Positions 9,189 through 17,093 of a stretch of DNA of 44,284 nt are shown in pieces (positions within the stretch are counted from its first letter, which is position 1; each line of letters opens with the position of its first letter). The notes beneath the pieces were generated by a model. That model saw only the letters and a list, made by a program, of their open reading frames with translations. It had not been told where the DNA came from and searched no databases. The translations under genes were made by a program, and so were the position numbers. This DNA comes from CALVGQ01 sp964369385 (lineage in GTDB: Bacteria; Bacillota_I; Bacilli_A; Erysipelotrichales; Erysipelotrichaceae), in assembly GCA_964369385.1 (NCBI GenBank), contig CAYJEY010000019.1, positions 1 through 44,284 on the forward strand. The letters are read 5' to 3'.

Positions 9189-9880
9189 GTTATTCAGAAT
9201 TAGGTTATGGCGGAAAAAATGATTTAGGCGCATATTTTAAAAAAGTATTTTTATGGATGGCAATGGGGCTGATTGTAACAGCAGGAATTGCCTATGTAGT
9301 ATATGAGACAAGATGGTACATTGATTTCCTAATTGCAACTCAAGGTTACGGTCATTTAATTCTTATCGTAGCACAACTTGGTTTAGTGGTAGGACTTGGA
9401 ACACGCATTCAAAAAGCATCGTTCTCGTCGTTATTACTTATGTTTCTTGTATATTCTGCATTAACAGGAGTTACATTCTCAACGTTAATTGCTATTTATG
9501 ATATGGGATCAATTGGTATCTCATTCGCTTGTACAGCATTATTATTTGTAAACATGGGAATCATCGGTTATACAACAAAAGCAGACTTAAGTAAATTTAG
9601 TACACTTGTAGTAGCTGGATTAATCACGTTGATTCTAGTAACATTCATCAACATGATTATTGGTAGCGATACAATCACTATGATTCTTAATTATGCTGGA
9701 GTATTATTGTTTATGGGAATTACAGCATATGATACACAAAAAGTTAAACGTATCTATGAAGCGTATGAAGGAAACGAAGAAATGTTGGCGAAATTCAGTA
9801 TTTACTGCAGTCTTCAATTATATCTTGATTTCGTTAATATGTTCATCTACATCTTACGTATCGTAGGAAAAAGAAAATAA
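9185..9880 (+). CDS. Bax inhibitor-1 / YccA family membrane protein
   Basis: A 231-aa integral membrane protein with about seven hydrophobic segments, from around residue 20 to the C-terminus. A short basic tail (VGKRK) ends it. Bacterial members such as BsYetJ are pH-dependent calcium leak channels; the family ends with acidic residues in the last helices, here LYLDFVNMFIYILR. A GGGAGG ribosome binding site lies upstream and the start overlaps the msrA stop (ATGA). The physiological role here is not shown. Confidence 0.88.
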   Translation: MSYSELGYGGKNDLGAYFKKVFLWMAMGLIVTAGIAYVVYETRWYIDFLIATQGYGHLILIVAQLGLVVGLGTRIQKASFSSLLLMFLVYSALTGVTFSTLIAIYDMGSIGISFACTALLFVNMGIIGYTTKADLSKFSTLVVAGLITLILVTFINMIIGSDTITMILNYAGVLLFMGITAYDTQKVKRIYEAYEGNEEMLAKFSIYCSLQLYLDFVNMFIYILRIVGKRK

Positions 9881-9887
9881 TAACTTC

Positions 9888-9917
9888 AAGTATGGGCTAA
9901 TGCTCATGCTTTTTTAT
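9888..9917 (+). terminator. Terminator of msrA and the Bax-inhibitor-like gene
   Basis: A 10-bp stem (AAGTATGGGC / GCTCATGCTT, two G-T pairs) with a TAAT loop is followed by TTTTT. Confidence 0.85.
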
Positions 9918-9994
9918 ATTTCGGATATATATTAATATGAGAATAATGTATAAAAGTAATAGTATGTGTGTTTGATCTATTGTAACTAACTGTA

Positions 9995-10039
9995 AATAAA
10001 AAAGACTCAATTTCTTAGAATTAAAGAAAATGAGTCTTT
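9995..10039 (-). terminator. Terminator of the HAD hydrolase gene
   Basis: On the minus strand a stem AAAGACTCA/TGAGTCTTT, extended by an AAGAAA/TTTCTT segment, is followed by a T-tract (TTTTTTATTT). Confidence 0.85.
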
Positions 10040-10043
10040 ATGA

Positions 10044-10907
10044 TTATTTTTGATTTAAGATTTGTGATAAACCTTGTGCTACGCCCTCTTCATCATGATG
10101 TGCTACATGCCACTTTGCGAGTTCTTTTAGATGTGGATGAGCATTCGCAACAGCGAAGCTGTTGGGGAATGTTTCAAACATTGGTAGATCATTGCTACTA
10201 TCCCCAAAGACATAAATATCATCAACTGAGATATTAAATTTTTGGGCATAAAGAGTAAGTGCTGAAGCTTTAGTGGCACACTCATCAATACATTCTAGGT
10301 ATTGTTCGTAAGAAGAGTCAATACGAAGATGCGGAAAACTTCTTATAATATGTCCACATTCTTTTGCTTTGAGAGCATCTGGATTTCTTGCATCAATTTT
10401 TAATATTTTAACCTGTTTATTAATCAATTCACTCACACTTGTTACACTATGCACATTATCAAGAAATTGCATTGGATTAAAGAATGGAATGTGTGTTAGG
10501 TTTGATACAGAAACTCCTCTCATCAATTCAGATAACTGAATATGTCGTTGATAGAAGGTATCTAACTCGTCGAATACAAAGCGTCCATGATCTGTTGCAA
10601 CAATTAAGTTAAAGCCATATTCATATAATGTTGTGAGTAAAGTTTTAGATAGTTCGTCTCTCATAGGAAAGTAAAGGTGTTCCGTTGTTGCAGGAATAAT
10701 TATTTCGTGACCGCTATTTAGAATAAGGTCAAAAGGAAGTGGGTATTTTTCAATAAGTGGTTTTACCATTTCATAGGCACGTCCCGTTACAAGAACAAGT
10801 CGATAGCCAGCTTCAATGGCTTGTTGAAGTAGCTCTAACGTTCTTGGTGTTATCTCATGATTGGAATTAATCAATGTTCCATCAATATCTAATGCAATAC
10901 ATTTCAT
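10044..10907 (-). CDS. HAD-superfamily Cof-type phosphatase
   Basis: A 287-aa Cof/YidA-type hydrolase. Motif I is DIDGT with nucleophile Asp7 and acid/base Asp9. VTGRAY supplies motif II. Motif IV is VFGDSSNDLPMFE near residue 233. The cap domain between motifs II and III is of C2B type. Such enzymes dephosphorylate sugar phosphates or flavin/pyridoxal phosphates; the substrate cannot be read from sequence. ATG follows AAAGGAG. It is a single-gene unit with its own terminator. Confidence 0.92.
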   Translation of the reverse strand: MKCIALDIDGTLINSNHEITPRTLELLQQAIEAGYRLVLVTGRAYEMVKPLIEKYPLPFDLILNSGHEIIIPATTEHLYFPMRDELSKTLLTTLYEYGFNLIVATDHGRFVFDELDTFYQRHIQLSELMRGVSVSNLTHIPFFNPMQFLDNVHSVTSVSELINKQVKILKIDARNPDALKAKECGHIIRSFPHLRIDSSYEQYLECIDECATKASALTLYAQKFNISVDDIYVFGDSSNDLPMFETFPNSFAVANAHPHLKELAKWHVAHHDEEGVAQGLSQILNQK

Positions 10908-11091
10908 GTCGTGCTCCTTTATATAAAATAATCAGGAAAAGATGTCTTTAACATATTTTCTTTATCATTTTGGCTTAATTCATTTAAATATGCAAGAAAA
11001 ATTGAAAAGAATAAATAAAGAATAATCTAATAAGAGTATAGCAATAAAAATATAAAAAATGATATACTATTCTAAGAAGGAGGATTCTTTC

Positions 11092-12027
11092 ATGGCAAAA
11101 ATCACAAAGACAATTAAACGAACTTTATTGCTTACGGGAGGACTTGTTGCTGCAAGTGTAGTAATGGATCGATATTTAGGTAATAAAGAGAAAAAAGATA
11201 TAGAAGATTATGGACGTAAGATTCACACAACTTATGGGACAATGAATATTGAAATGATGGGGGACGAAGGTCCTGTTTTCGTATTATTAAGTGGATTGGG
11301 AACACCGGCACCTATTTTAAATTTTCGCCCATTAGCTAAAGCGATTGCTCAGTTTGCACGTGTTGTAACTATTGAATATTATGGTTATGGCTGCAGTTCA
11401 GCAGCAATGCGTCCGCGTACTGTTAAAAACATTACTCAAGAGGTACATCAGTTGTTGCAACAACTTCAAATTTCAAATTATTACCTTGTTGCACATTCAA
11501 TTTCAGCAATTTATGCTCTTCCTTATATGCGTCAGTATGCAAATGAGATACTTGGTTTTGTATCGCTAGATGGTAGCGTACCAAGCCAGTTAGAGTATAT
11601 GCAAGGGGACAATGAAGGTGCTCTTGTAGAAGTGTTAAAATCAATTGGGTTACTTCGCTGGATAAACAAGGCGAAGCAGGGAATTGTCCTGCCGCCTGAG
11701 AATGCATATACCGAAGAAGAATTGAAACAAATAAAAGCACGTACATTTAAGCAAGAATACAATTTTACATTAAAAGATGAAGTGCGAAAGTTAGAAGAAA
11801 ATATTTTAGCTTGTCGTGATATTGAGCTTCCTCACAATTTACCAGTATTGATGTTTTTAAGTCATCAAAACATTAAGTTAACACGAGGGTGGTGGGAAAA
11901 AATACACGTAGATCAAATTAATCATGTAGAGAAACATAAATGTATGATTCTTCGTGGAAATCATTACTTACACTGGACACACAGTACACAAATCGCAGAC
12001 GAAATTAAAGCTTTTTTTGCAATTTAA
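11092..12027 (+). CDS. Membrane-anchored alpha/beta hydrolase
   Basis: A 311-aa protein. Residues 10-26 form a short hydrophobic segment after a basic start, probably an N-terminal anchor. The alpha/beta hydrolase core follows: LLSGLGTPAP (oxyanion region, 66-75), EYYGYGCS, and the nucleophile elbow AHSIS with Ser136, then a candidate catalytic His in RGNHYLHW. The elbow departs from the usual G-X-S-X-G at both glycines. ATG at 11092 follows AAGGAGG, favoured over an in-frame ATG 33 bp upstream with no such site. Substrate unknown; esterase, lipase or peptidase activity are all possible. Confidence 0.8.
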   Translation: MAKITKTIKRTLLLTGGLVAASVVMDRYLGNKEKKDIEDYGRKIHTTYGTMNIEMMGDEGPVFVLLSGLGTPAPILNFRPLAKAIAQFARVVTIEYYGYGCSSAAMRPRTVKNITQEVHQLLQQLQISNYYLVAHSISAIYALPYMRQYANEILGFVSLDGSVPSQLEYMQGDNEGALVEVLKSIGLLRWINKAKQGIVLPPENAYTEEELKQIKARTFKQEYNFTLKDEVRKLEENILACRDIELPHNLPVLMFLSHQNIKLTRGWWEKIHVDQINHVEKHKCMILRGNHYLHWTHSTQIADEIKAFFAI

Positions 12028-12037
12028 ATTAAAGTTC

Positions 12038-12076
12038 AAAACAATGAAATCTCCTGTTTGATTTCATTGTTTTTTA
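12038..12076 (+). terminator. Terminator after the alpha/beta hydrolase
   Basis: A 13-bp stem (AAACAATGAAATC / GATTTCATTGTTT) with an 8-nt loop runs into a T-tract. Confidence 0.9.
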
Positions 12077-12108
12077 TGTTAAACTAATCCTTGAACTTGA
12101 GGTGGATT

Positions 12109-13665
12109 ATGAGCATATTAACAGTAGAAAAATTATCACATGGATTTGGTGGAAGAATCATATTTGAAGATGTTTCTTTTAGATTATTAAAGGGAGAACA
12201 CATTGGACTTGTAGGTGCAAATGGAGAAGGTAAAAGTACATTCATGAACATCATTACACGTAACTTAGATCCAGATGAAGGAAAAGTCATTTGGTCAAAC
12301 AAAGTGAAAGTAGGGTACCTAGATCAACACACCGTTCTATCAAAAGGGCAAACTATCTATGATATCTTAAAAACAGCATATGAAGACTTATTTGATATGG
12401 AACAAACAATCAATGATTATTACATGAAAATGTGTGATTGTACTGAAGATGAAATGAATGCAATGTTAGAGGAAATTGGTGAGTTACAAGAAACATTAGA
12501 ACAACGTGATTTCTATTTGATTGACTCAAAAATTGATGAAGTGGCAAATGCATTAGGAATAAAAGATGTAGGGCTACAAAAAGATGTAGATGAGTTAAGT
12601 GGAGGACAACGTACAAAAGTTCTCTTGGCTAAACTATTACTTCAAAAACCTGACATCTTATTGCTGGATGAACCAACAAACTATTTAGATGAACATCATA
12701 TTGATTGGTTAAAGATGTATCTTCAAAATTATGAAAATGCATTTATCTTAATATCGCATGATATTCCATTCTTGAACGATGTAGTAAATGTTATTTATCA
12801 TGTAGAAGCACCTGCATTAACTCGTTATGTAGGAAACTATGATGAATTTATGCGTGTTTATGAAATTAATCAAAAACAAATTGAAGCGGCATATCATCGC
12901 CAACAAAAAGAAATCGAAAAAATGGAAGATTTTATCGCTCGTAATAAAGCACGTGTAGCGACTCGTGGTATGGCGAATTCACGTGTAAAACGTTTAGAGA
13001 AAATGGAGCGTATCGAACTAAAAGGGGAAAAACCAAAGCCAACGTTCCAATTCCAGCTAGGAAGAACACCAAGTCGTTTTATTTTTGAGATGCAAGACTT
13101 AGTAATAGGATATGAGAGTGCATTATCAAAACCAATGAATTTTGTATTAGAAAAAGGTAAGAAAATTGCCGTTGTAGGAGCTAATGGATTAGGAAAATCA
13201 ACACTACTTAAAAGTGTGATGGATATGATTCCTTCAATCGAAGGAAAAGTACTGCATGGAGAAAACCTAGAAATTGGATATTTTGAACAAGAAAGTTCTA
13301 AAGATAACAATCGTACATGCATTGATGACTTATGGGAAAGTTATCCAGCTTATACGCAATACGAAATTCGTAGTGCACTTGCGAAGTGCGGGTTAACAAA
13401 TGAGCAAATTGAAAGTAAAGTAATGGTATTATCGGGAGGAGAACAGGCAAAACTACGCTTATGTAAGATAATGAATCGTGCATACAATGTGCTAGTGCTG
13501 GATGAGCCGACTAACCATTTAGACCAAGATGCAAAAAACGAATTAAAAAAAGCAATACTAGAATATAAAGGAACAGTACTTATCGTATGCCATGAAAGAG
13601 AATTTTATCAAGATATTGTCGATGAAGTATGGAACTTAGTTGATTACAGTTTAAAAGTTGCTTAA
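12109..13665 (+). CDS. ABC-F ATPase (YkpA/YbiT-like)
   Basis: A 518-aa soluble protein with two ABC cassettes and no membrane domain. The first cassette has GANGEGKST at 36-44, LSGGQRTK and LLLDEPTNYLD. A charged linker with ARVATRGMANSR follows. The second cassette has VVGANGLGKST, LSGGEQAK and LVLDEPTNHLD. ABC-F proteins bind the ribosomal E site and relieve stalled translation; some give antibiotic resistance, but nothing here points to a resistance subtype. The start at 12109 follows TTGAGGTGG. It lies 18 bp before the degenerate aldolase gene, likely one operon. Confidence 0.93.
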   Translation: MSILTVEKLSHGFGGRIIFEDVSFRLLKGEHIGLVGANGEGKSTFMNIITRNLDPDEGKVIWSNKVKVGYLDQHTVLSKGQTIYDILKTAYEDLFDMEQTINDYYMKMCDCTEDEMNAMLEEIGELQETLEQRDFYLIDSKIDEVANALGIKDVGLQKDVDELSGGQRTKVLLAKLLLQKPDILLLDEPTNYLDEHHIDWLKMYLQNYENAFILISHDIPFLNDVVNVIYHVEAPALTRYVGNYDEFMRVYEINQKQIEAAYHRQQKEIEKMEDFIARNKARVATRGMANSRVKRLEKMERIELKGEKPKPTFQFQLGRTPSRFIFEMQDLVIGYESALSKPMNFVLEKGKKIAVVGANGLGKSTLLKSVMDMIPSIEGKVLHGENLEIGYFEQESSKDNNRTCIDDLWESYPAYTQYEIRSALAKCGLTNEQIESKVMVLSGGEQAKLRLCKIMNRAYNVLVLDEPTNHLDQDAKNELKKAILEYKGTVLIVCHEREFYQDIVDEVWNLVDYSLKVA

Positions 13666-13683
13666 TATTTAGGAGGAAACATC

Positions 13684-14643
13684 ATGAAAGTTTCATTTTA
13701 TGAAAAGTTAGTTGGGACAGTTGTACCGCAAATTAAGCTTGATAAAATAGAGGTTGTGTTGAATTTAGTAGATCTTTTGTGGAATAATTCATTTAAGGCA
13801 GTATCTATTCCGATGAAGTCATCGGCAACGCTTGAGATGATTCGACTAATGAAGAAAAAACACCCAAAATTAAGCATTAATGTGACGAATATACTCACAA
13901 AGCAACAAGTTGATGATGTGATTGAGGCAGGTGCAACGTTCATTAGTACTGTGCATGTGAATCAAGAAATTATTGAATATTGTAAAGTAATAGATGTGAA
14001 GGTTGTGCCAGAATGCGCAAGTGCCATTGATATTGAAAAAGCACAGACGCTTGGTGTACAACATGTAAAGTTACTTTCAAGTACACCGCTCAGTGAAATC
14101 AAGATGGTTGCACAATTAGCAGAGCGTTATCCACATCTAAAGTTTTTTATTAGTGAAGGGATCGAAGCGGATTTATACATTGATTACCTTAATTTAGATT
14201 GTGTAGTGGATATTTATGATAGTAGTTGTTATGGCGATAAACTCATTGTGAACGAAGACTATGAAACAATTGATGAATTGCAAAAGCAATTAGTAAAAAA
14301 ATTACTTGGACTAAATATTGCTCACGTTGGAGTAAATCCTTTTGAAGATGAGGCAAGTTCACTTAGTCGAGACTTTGCCACACTCTTAGAGTGTGGACAA
14401 AGAGAAACACCGATTTCTTATTTCATTGGAGAGTCTATTGAAGTGATGAAGCAGGTAGGACGAGGACAAAGGGGCCACATAGGGTATCGTGTCAACAACA
14501 TGGGTTTTGCGATGAGATATTATATCAGTAAAGGACATAAGTTTATTGAGGATTCTTACCGATATGATGAATCAGGGAATATTATTTTTGCCTATTTTGA
14601 ACAAGAAATAGGTGGATTCGCAATACATTTAGTACAAAAATAA
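13684..14643 (+). CDS. Degenerate KDPG aldolase-like protein with VOC-like domain
   Basis: This 319-aa protein aligns end to end with the aldolase-VOC fusion at 4021-4980. Its aldolase half has lost most catalytic signatures. The Glu of AEITFRT is Val40 (AVSIPMK), GAGTVL is VTNIL, SPGL is STVHV, PTGG is ISEG, and GGTW is gone. Only the Schiff-base lysine position (Lys129 in HVKLLSS) remains. The VOC-like half is better kept, with RETP, His214, His265 and His315 aligned to its paralogue. It has an AGGAGG ribosome binding site and intact frame, so it is not an obvious pseudogene. It is probably co-transcribed with the ABC-F gene. Aldolase activity is unlikely; function unknown. Confidence 0.82.
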   Translation: MKVSFYEKLVGTVVPQIKLDKIEVVLNLVDLLWNNSFKAVSIPMKSSATLEMIRLMKKKHPKLSINVTNILTKQQVDDVIEAGATFISTVHVNQEIIEYCKVIDVKVVPECASAIDIEKAQTLGVQHVKLLSSTPLSEIKMVAQLAERYPHLKFFISEGIEADLYIDYLNLDCVVDIYDSSCYGDKLIVNEDYETIDELQKQLVKKLLGLNIAHVGVNPFEDEASSLSRDFATLLECGQRETPISYFIGESIEVMKQVGRGQRGHIGYRVNNMGFAMRYYISKGHKFIEDSYRYDESGNIIFAYFEQEIGGFAIHLVQK

Positions 14644-14666
14644 GCATGGTGAAAGCCATGTTTTTA
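14643..14666 (+). terminator. Short terminator after the degenerate aldolase gene
   Basis: A CATGG/CCATG stem with a short loop is followed by TTTTTAT, directly after the stop codon. Confidence 0.65.
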
Positions 14667-14672
14667 TATGAC

Positions 14673-14722
14673 TTGAAATTCTCAGTATATATGATAAACT
14701 ATATATGAACATATATTCATAT
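14673..14722 (+). promoter_or_regulatory. Metal-responsive promoter and ArsR/SmtB-type operator
   Basis: TTGAAA (14673-14678) and TAAACT (14695-14700) are spaced 16 bp. Just downstream lies a palindrome, ATATGAA-N6-TTCATAT at 14703-14722, containing TGAA-N6-TTCA at 14706-14719. This matches the half-sites known for SmtB/CzrA-class zinc or cadmium repressors. It overlaps the expected transcription start and sits immediately before the P-type ATPase gene. No ArsR-family gene is present in the window, so the repressor would be encoded elsewhere. Confidence 0.72.
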
Positions 14723-14734
14723 GAGGTGAGAAAA

Positions 14735-17008
14735 ATGAAAATACAAATGCGAATAGAAAATATTGATTGCGCACATTGTGCGAGTAAAGTTGAAGAAGCA
14801 ATCTGTAAAGTGCCAGGTGTAGTTAAAGCTGATTATCAATTTATGAGTAAGAAAATGAGTGCGGAAGTAGAAAGTACTCAAGTAATAGAAGGGATTATTA
14901 GCGCTGTCACTCAAATTGAACCTCACGCAAAGTGTATTGACTTAAATCAAGCGAGTCCTCAAAAAATAAAGTGGTTTTTAGATGGTTTGGATTGTGCTCA
15001 CTGTGCAACTAAAATTGAGCAAGCAGTGCAAGCTTATCCTGGAGTCAATGATGCAACACTTAACTTCATGAATAAGACAATCGAATTCACTTACACGAGT
15101 AATGAGAGGCAAATTGAAAATAAAATTAAAAATATCATCTTGGAGATTGAAGGACATCTTAAGATTACTGAACAATTAATTCAAACTGATCATTTAAGAA
15201 AAGATTTAATTATAGTTTTAATCGGAGCAAGTCTATTTCTAATCGGAGCTCTATTGAATTCAATGGAGCATTTAAGTAGTGCTTTATTCATTAGTGCTTA
15301 TATTGTATTGGGACTACAAGTCATTAGAAAAGCGATAGGAAATTTAAAAACGGGACAATTATTTGATGAAAATTTTTTGATGACTTTGGCTACAATTGGT
15401 GCATTTGCGATTGGAGAGGTCATGGAAAGTGCTGCTGTGATGTTGTTTTATCGTGTTGGAGAACATTTTCAACAACGGGCAATAGACCGTTCACGTAAAT
15501 CAATACAGTCATTAATGGACATTCGACCTGATGTAGCAAGTGTAAAAAGAAATGATCATATCGAAGAATTACCAGTAGAAATGATAAAAGTAAATGATGT
15601 TATTGTCGTTAAACCAGGGGAGAAAATTGCTTTAGATGGGATTATCATTTATGGGTCGACGACAATTGATACAAGAGCACTTAGTGGGGAGAGTATTCCT
15701 CAGCTTGCTCAAGTTGATTCAAGTGTATTGAGTGGTTCAATTAATCTAAGTGGGCTAATTGAAATTCAAGTTATGAAAACACATGATGAAAGCACTGTGG
15801 CAAAGATTCTTGAGTTAGTTGAGAATGCAACTTCAAAAAAATCAAAGACAGAGAACTTTATTACAAAATTCGCTAAAGTTTATACGCCACTTGTGATTGT
15901 ACTGGCTTTGTGTCTAATGATTGGGTTACCACTCATATCATCAGTTTCATTTTCTGAATCATTTTCAAGAAGTTTAGCATTTCTTGTAATCTCTTGTCCG
16001 TGTGCATTAGTGCTTTCTATTCCTATGTCATATTTTGGTGGTATTGGTGGTTTATCAAAAAGGGGAATCTTGGTTAAGGGGTCAAGTTATTTAGAAGCAC
16101 TGAATGATGTAGAAACCATTGTCTTTGATAAAACGGGAACATTAACTCAAGGGAAGTTCCATCTAAAAGAAATCTATTCTTCAAATCAAGCGCAAACACT
16201 CTTATGGGCAGCAAGTATTGAAGTAAATTCAAACCATCCTATTTCCCAGGCAATTGTGGCTCAAATTGATAAAAATGAATTACTTGAAATAAGTGAATTT
16301 GAAGAAAAAGCAGGGTATGGAGTTAAAGCACTACTTCAAGGAAAAGAACTTGTTGTAGGAAGTCGAAGATGGCTAATTGAACATCAGATTGAAGTACAAG
16401 ACATCGACTGCGTTGGGACTCAGGTTCATGTCGCATATGATGGAGTGTTATCAGGAACACTCATTGTTTCAGATCAAATTAAAGCTTCTTCAAAAGATGC
16501 AATTAGCCAACTTCATAAACTAAATAAGCGTTGTATTTTATTAAGTGGAGATCATGAAGAAGTTGTAAAAGAAGTCCAGGAAGAATTGAACTTAGATGAA
16601 GTTGTGGGTAATTTACTACCACAAGATAAAGTTAGTGAATTAGAGCGAATCATGAAAAATTCACAAGGTAAAGTTGCCTATGTAGGCGATGGAATTAATG
16701 ATGCGCCTGTACTTGCGATGAGTGATATTGGATTTTCAATGGGAGGTATCGGTAGTGATGCTGCTATTGAGGCATCAGACATTGTACTGATGAATGATGA
16801 TCCTATGGCGGTGGTAAACGCAATAAAAGGAGCAAAATACACAAGAAAAATAGTAGTACAAAATATTGTGTTTGCCTTAGTGGTAAAAGGGCTTACATTA
16901 ATATTTGCAGGAGCAGGAGTCGCTTCTATTTGGGAAGCTATCTTCGCTGATGTTGGTGTAGCCCTCATTGCAGTAGCGAATGCGTTACGTACATTAAGAA
17001 TAAAATAA
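14735..17008 (+). CDS. Zinc/cadmium-type P1B ATPase (efflux) with two HMA domains
   Basis: A 757-aa heavy-metal-translocating ATPase. Two N-terminal HMA domains each carry a DCAHC metal motif (first near residues 10-14, second near 90). Transmembrane segments follow. The transport-site motif is CPC at 421-423, the phosphorylated Asp465 is in DKTGT, HP is in SNHPIS, and GDGINDAP marks the hinge. The last helix contains ADVGVALIAV with the Asp typical of ZntA/CadA-type Zn/Cd/Pb pumps rather than copper pumps. Start at 14735 follows GAGGTGAG. An ArsR-type operator directly upstream supports metal-induced expression and an efflux role. Confidence 0.93.
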   Translation: MKIQMRIENIDCAHCASKVEEAICKVPGVVKADYQFMSKKMSAEVESTQVIEGIISAVTQIEPHAKCIDLNQASPQKIKWFLDGLDCAHCATKIEQAVQAYPGVNDATLNFMNKTIEFTYTSNERQIENKIKNIILEIEGHLKITEQLIQTDHLRKDLIIVLIGASLFLIGALLNSMEHLSSALFISAYIVLGLQVIRKAIGNLKTGQLFDENFLMTLATIGAFAIGEVMESAAVMLFYRVGEHFQQRAIDRSRKSIQSLMDIRPDVASVKRNDHIEELPVEMIKVNDVIVVKPGEKIALDGIIIYGSTTIDTRALSGESIPQLAQVDSSVLSGSINLSGLIEIQVMKTHDESTVAKILELVENATSKKSKTENFITKFAKVYTPLVIVLALCLMIGLPLISSVSFSESFSRSLAFLVISCPCALVLSIPMSYFGGIGGLSKRGILVKGSSYLEALNDVETIVFDKTGTLTQGKFHLKEIYSSNQAQTLLWAASIEVNSNHPISQAIVAQIDKNELLEISEFEEKAGYGVKALLQGKELVVGSRRWLIEHQIEVQDIDCVGTQVHVAYDGVLSGTLIVSDQIKASSKDAISQLHKLNKRCILLSGDHEEVVKEVQEELNLDEVVGNLLPQDKVSELERIMKNSQGKVAYVGDGINDAPVLAMSDIGFSMGGIGSDAAIEASDIVLMNDDPMAVVNAIKGAKYTRKIVVQNIVFALVVKGLTLIFAGAGVASIWEAIFADVGVALIAVANALRTLRIK

Positions 17009-17033
17009 AATTCTTCTTTCGATAAAAAAAGTG

Positions 17034-17067
17034 TATAATTATAAAGTGGTTACACCTAGGGTGTAAC
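17034..17067 (+). promoter_or_regulatory. dacA promoter with a strong palindrome after the -10
   Basis: TATAAT lies at 17034-17039 with a weak TTCTTC 17 bp upstream. A perfect 8-bp inverted repeat, GTTACACC-TAG-GGTGTAAC, follows at 17049-17067, at or just after the expected start of transcription. It has no T-tract, so it is more likely an operator or a 5' stabilising hairpin than a terminator. The cognate regulator was not recognised. Confidence 0.55.
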
Positions 17068-17093
17068 TTCTTTATAAGTAAGGTAGTGATAAG

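Noticed and set aside
9995..10039. Possible small RNA or CRISPR-like repeat from the many palindromes
   Set aside because: The hairpins here and at other gene ends are ordinary rho-independent terminators; no regularly spaced direct repeats or spacers were seen anywhere.
12894..13322. 142-aa minus-strand frame inside the ABC-F gene
   Set aside because: It is a shadow of the ABC-F coding sequence, without ribosome binding site or recognisable protein features.
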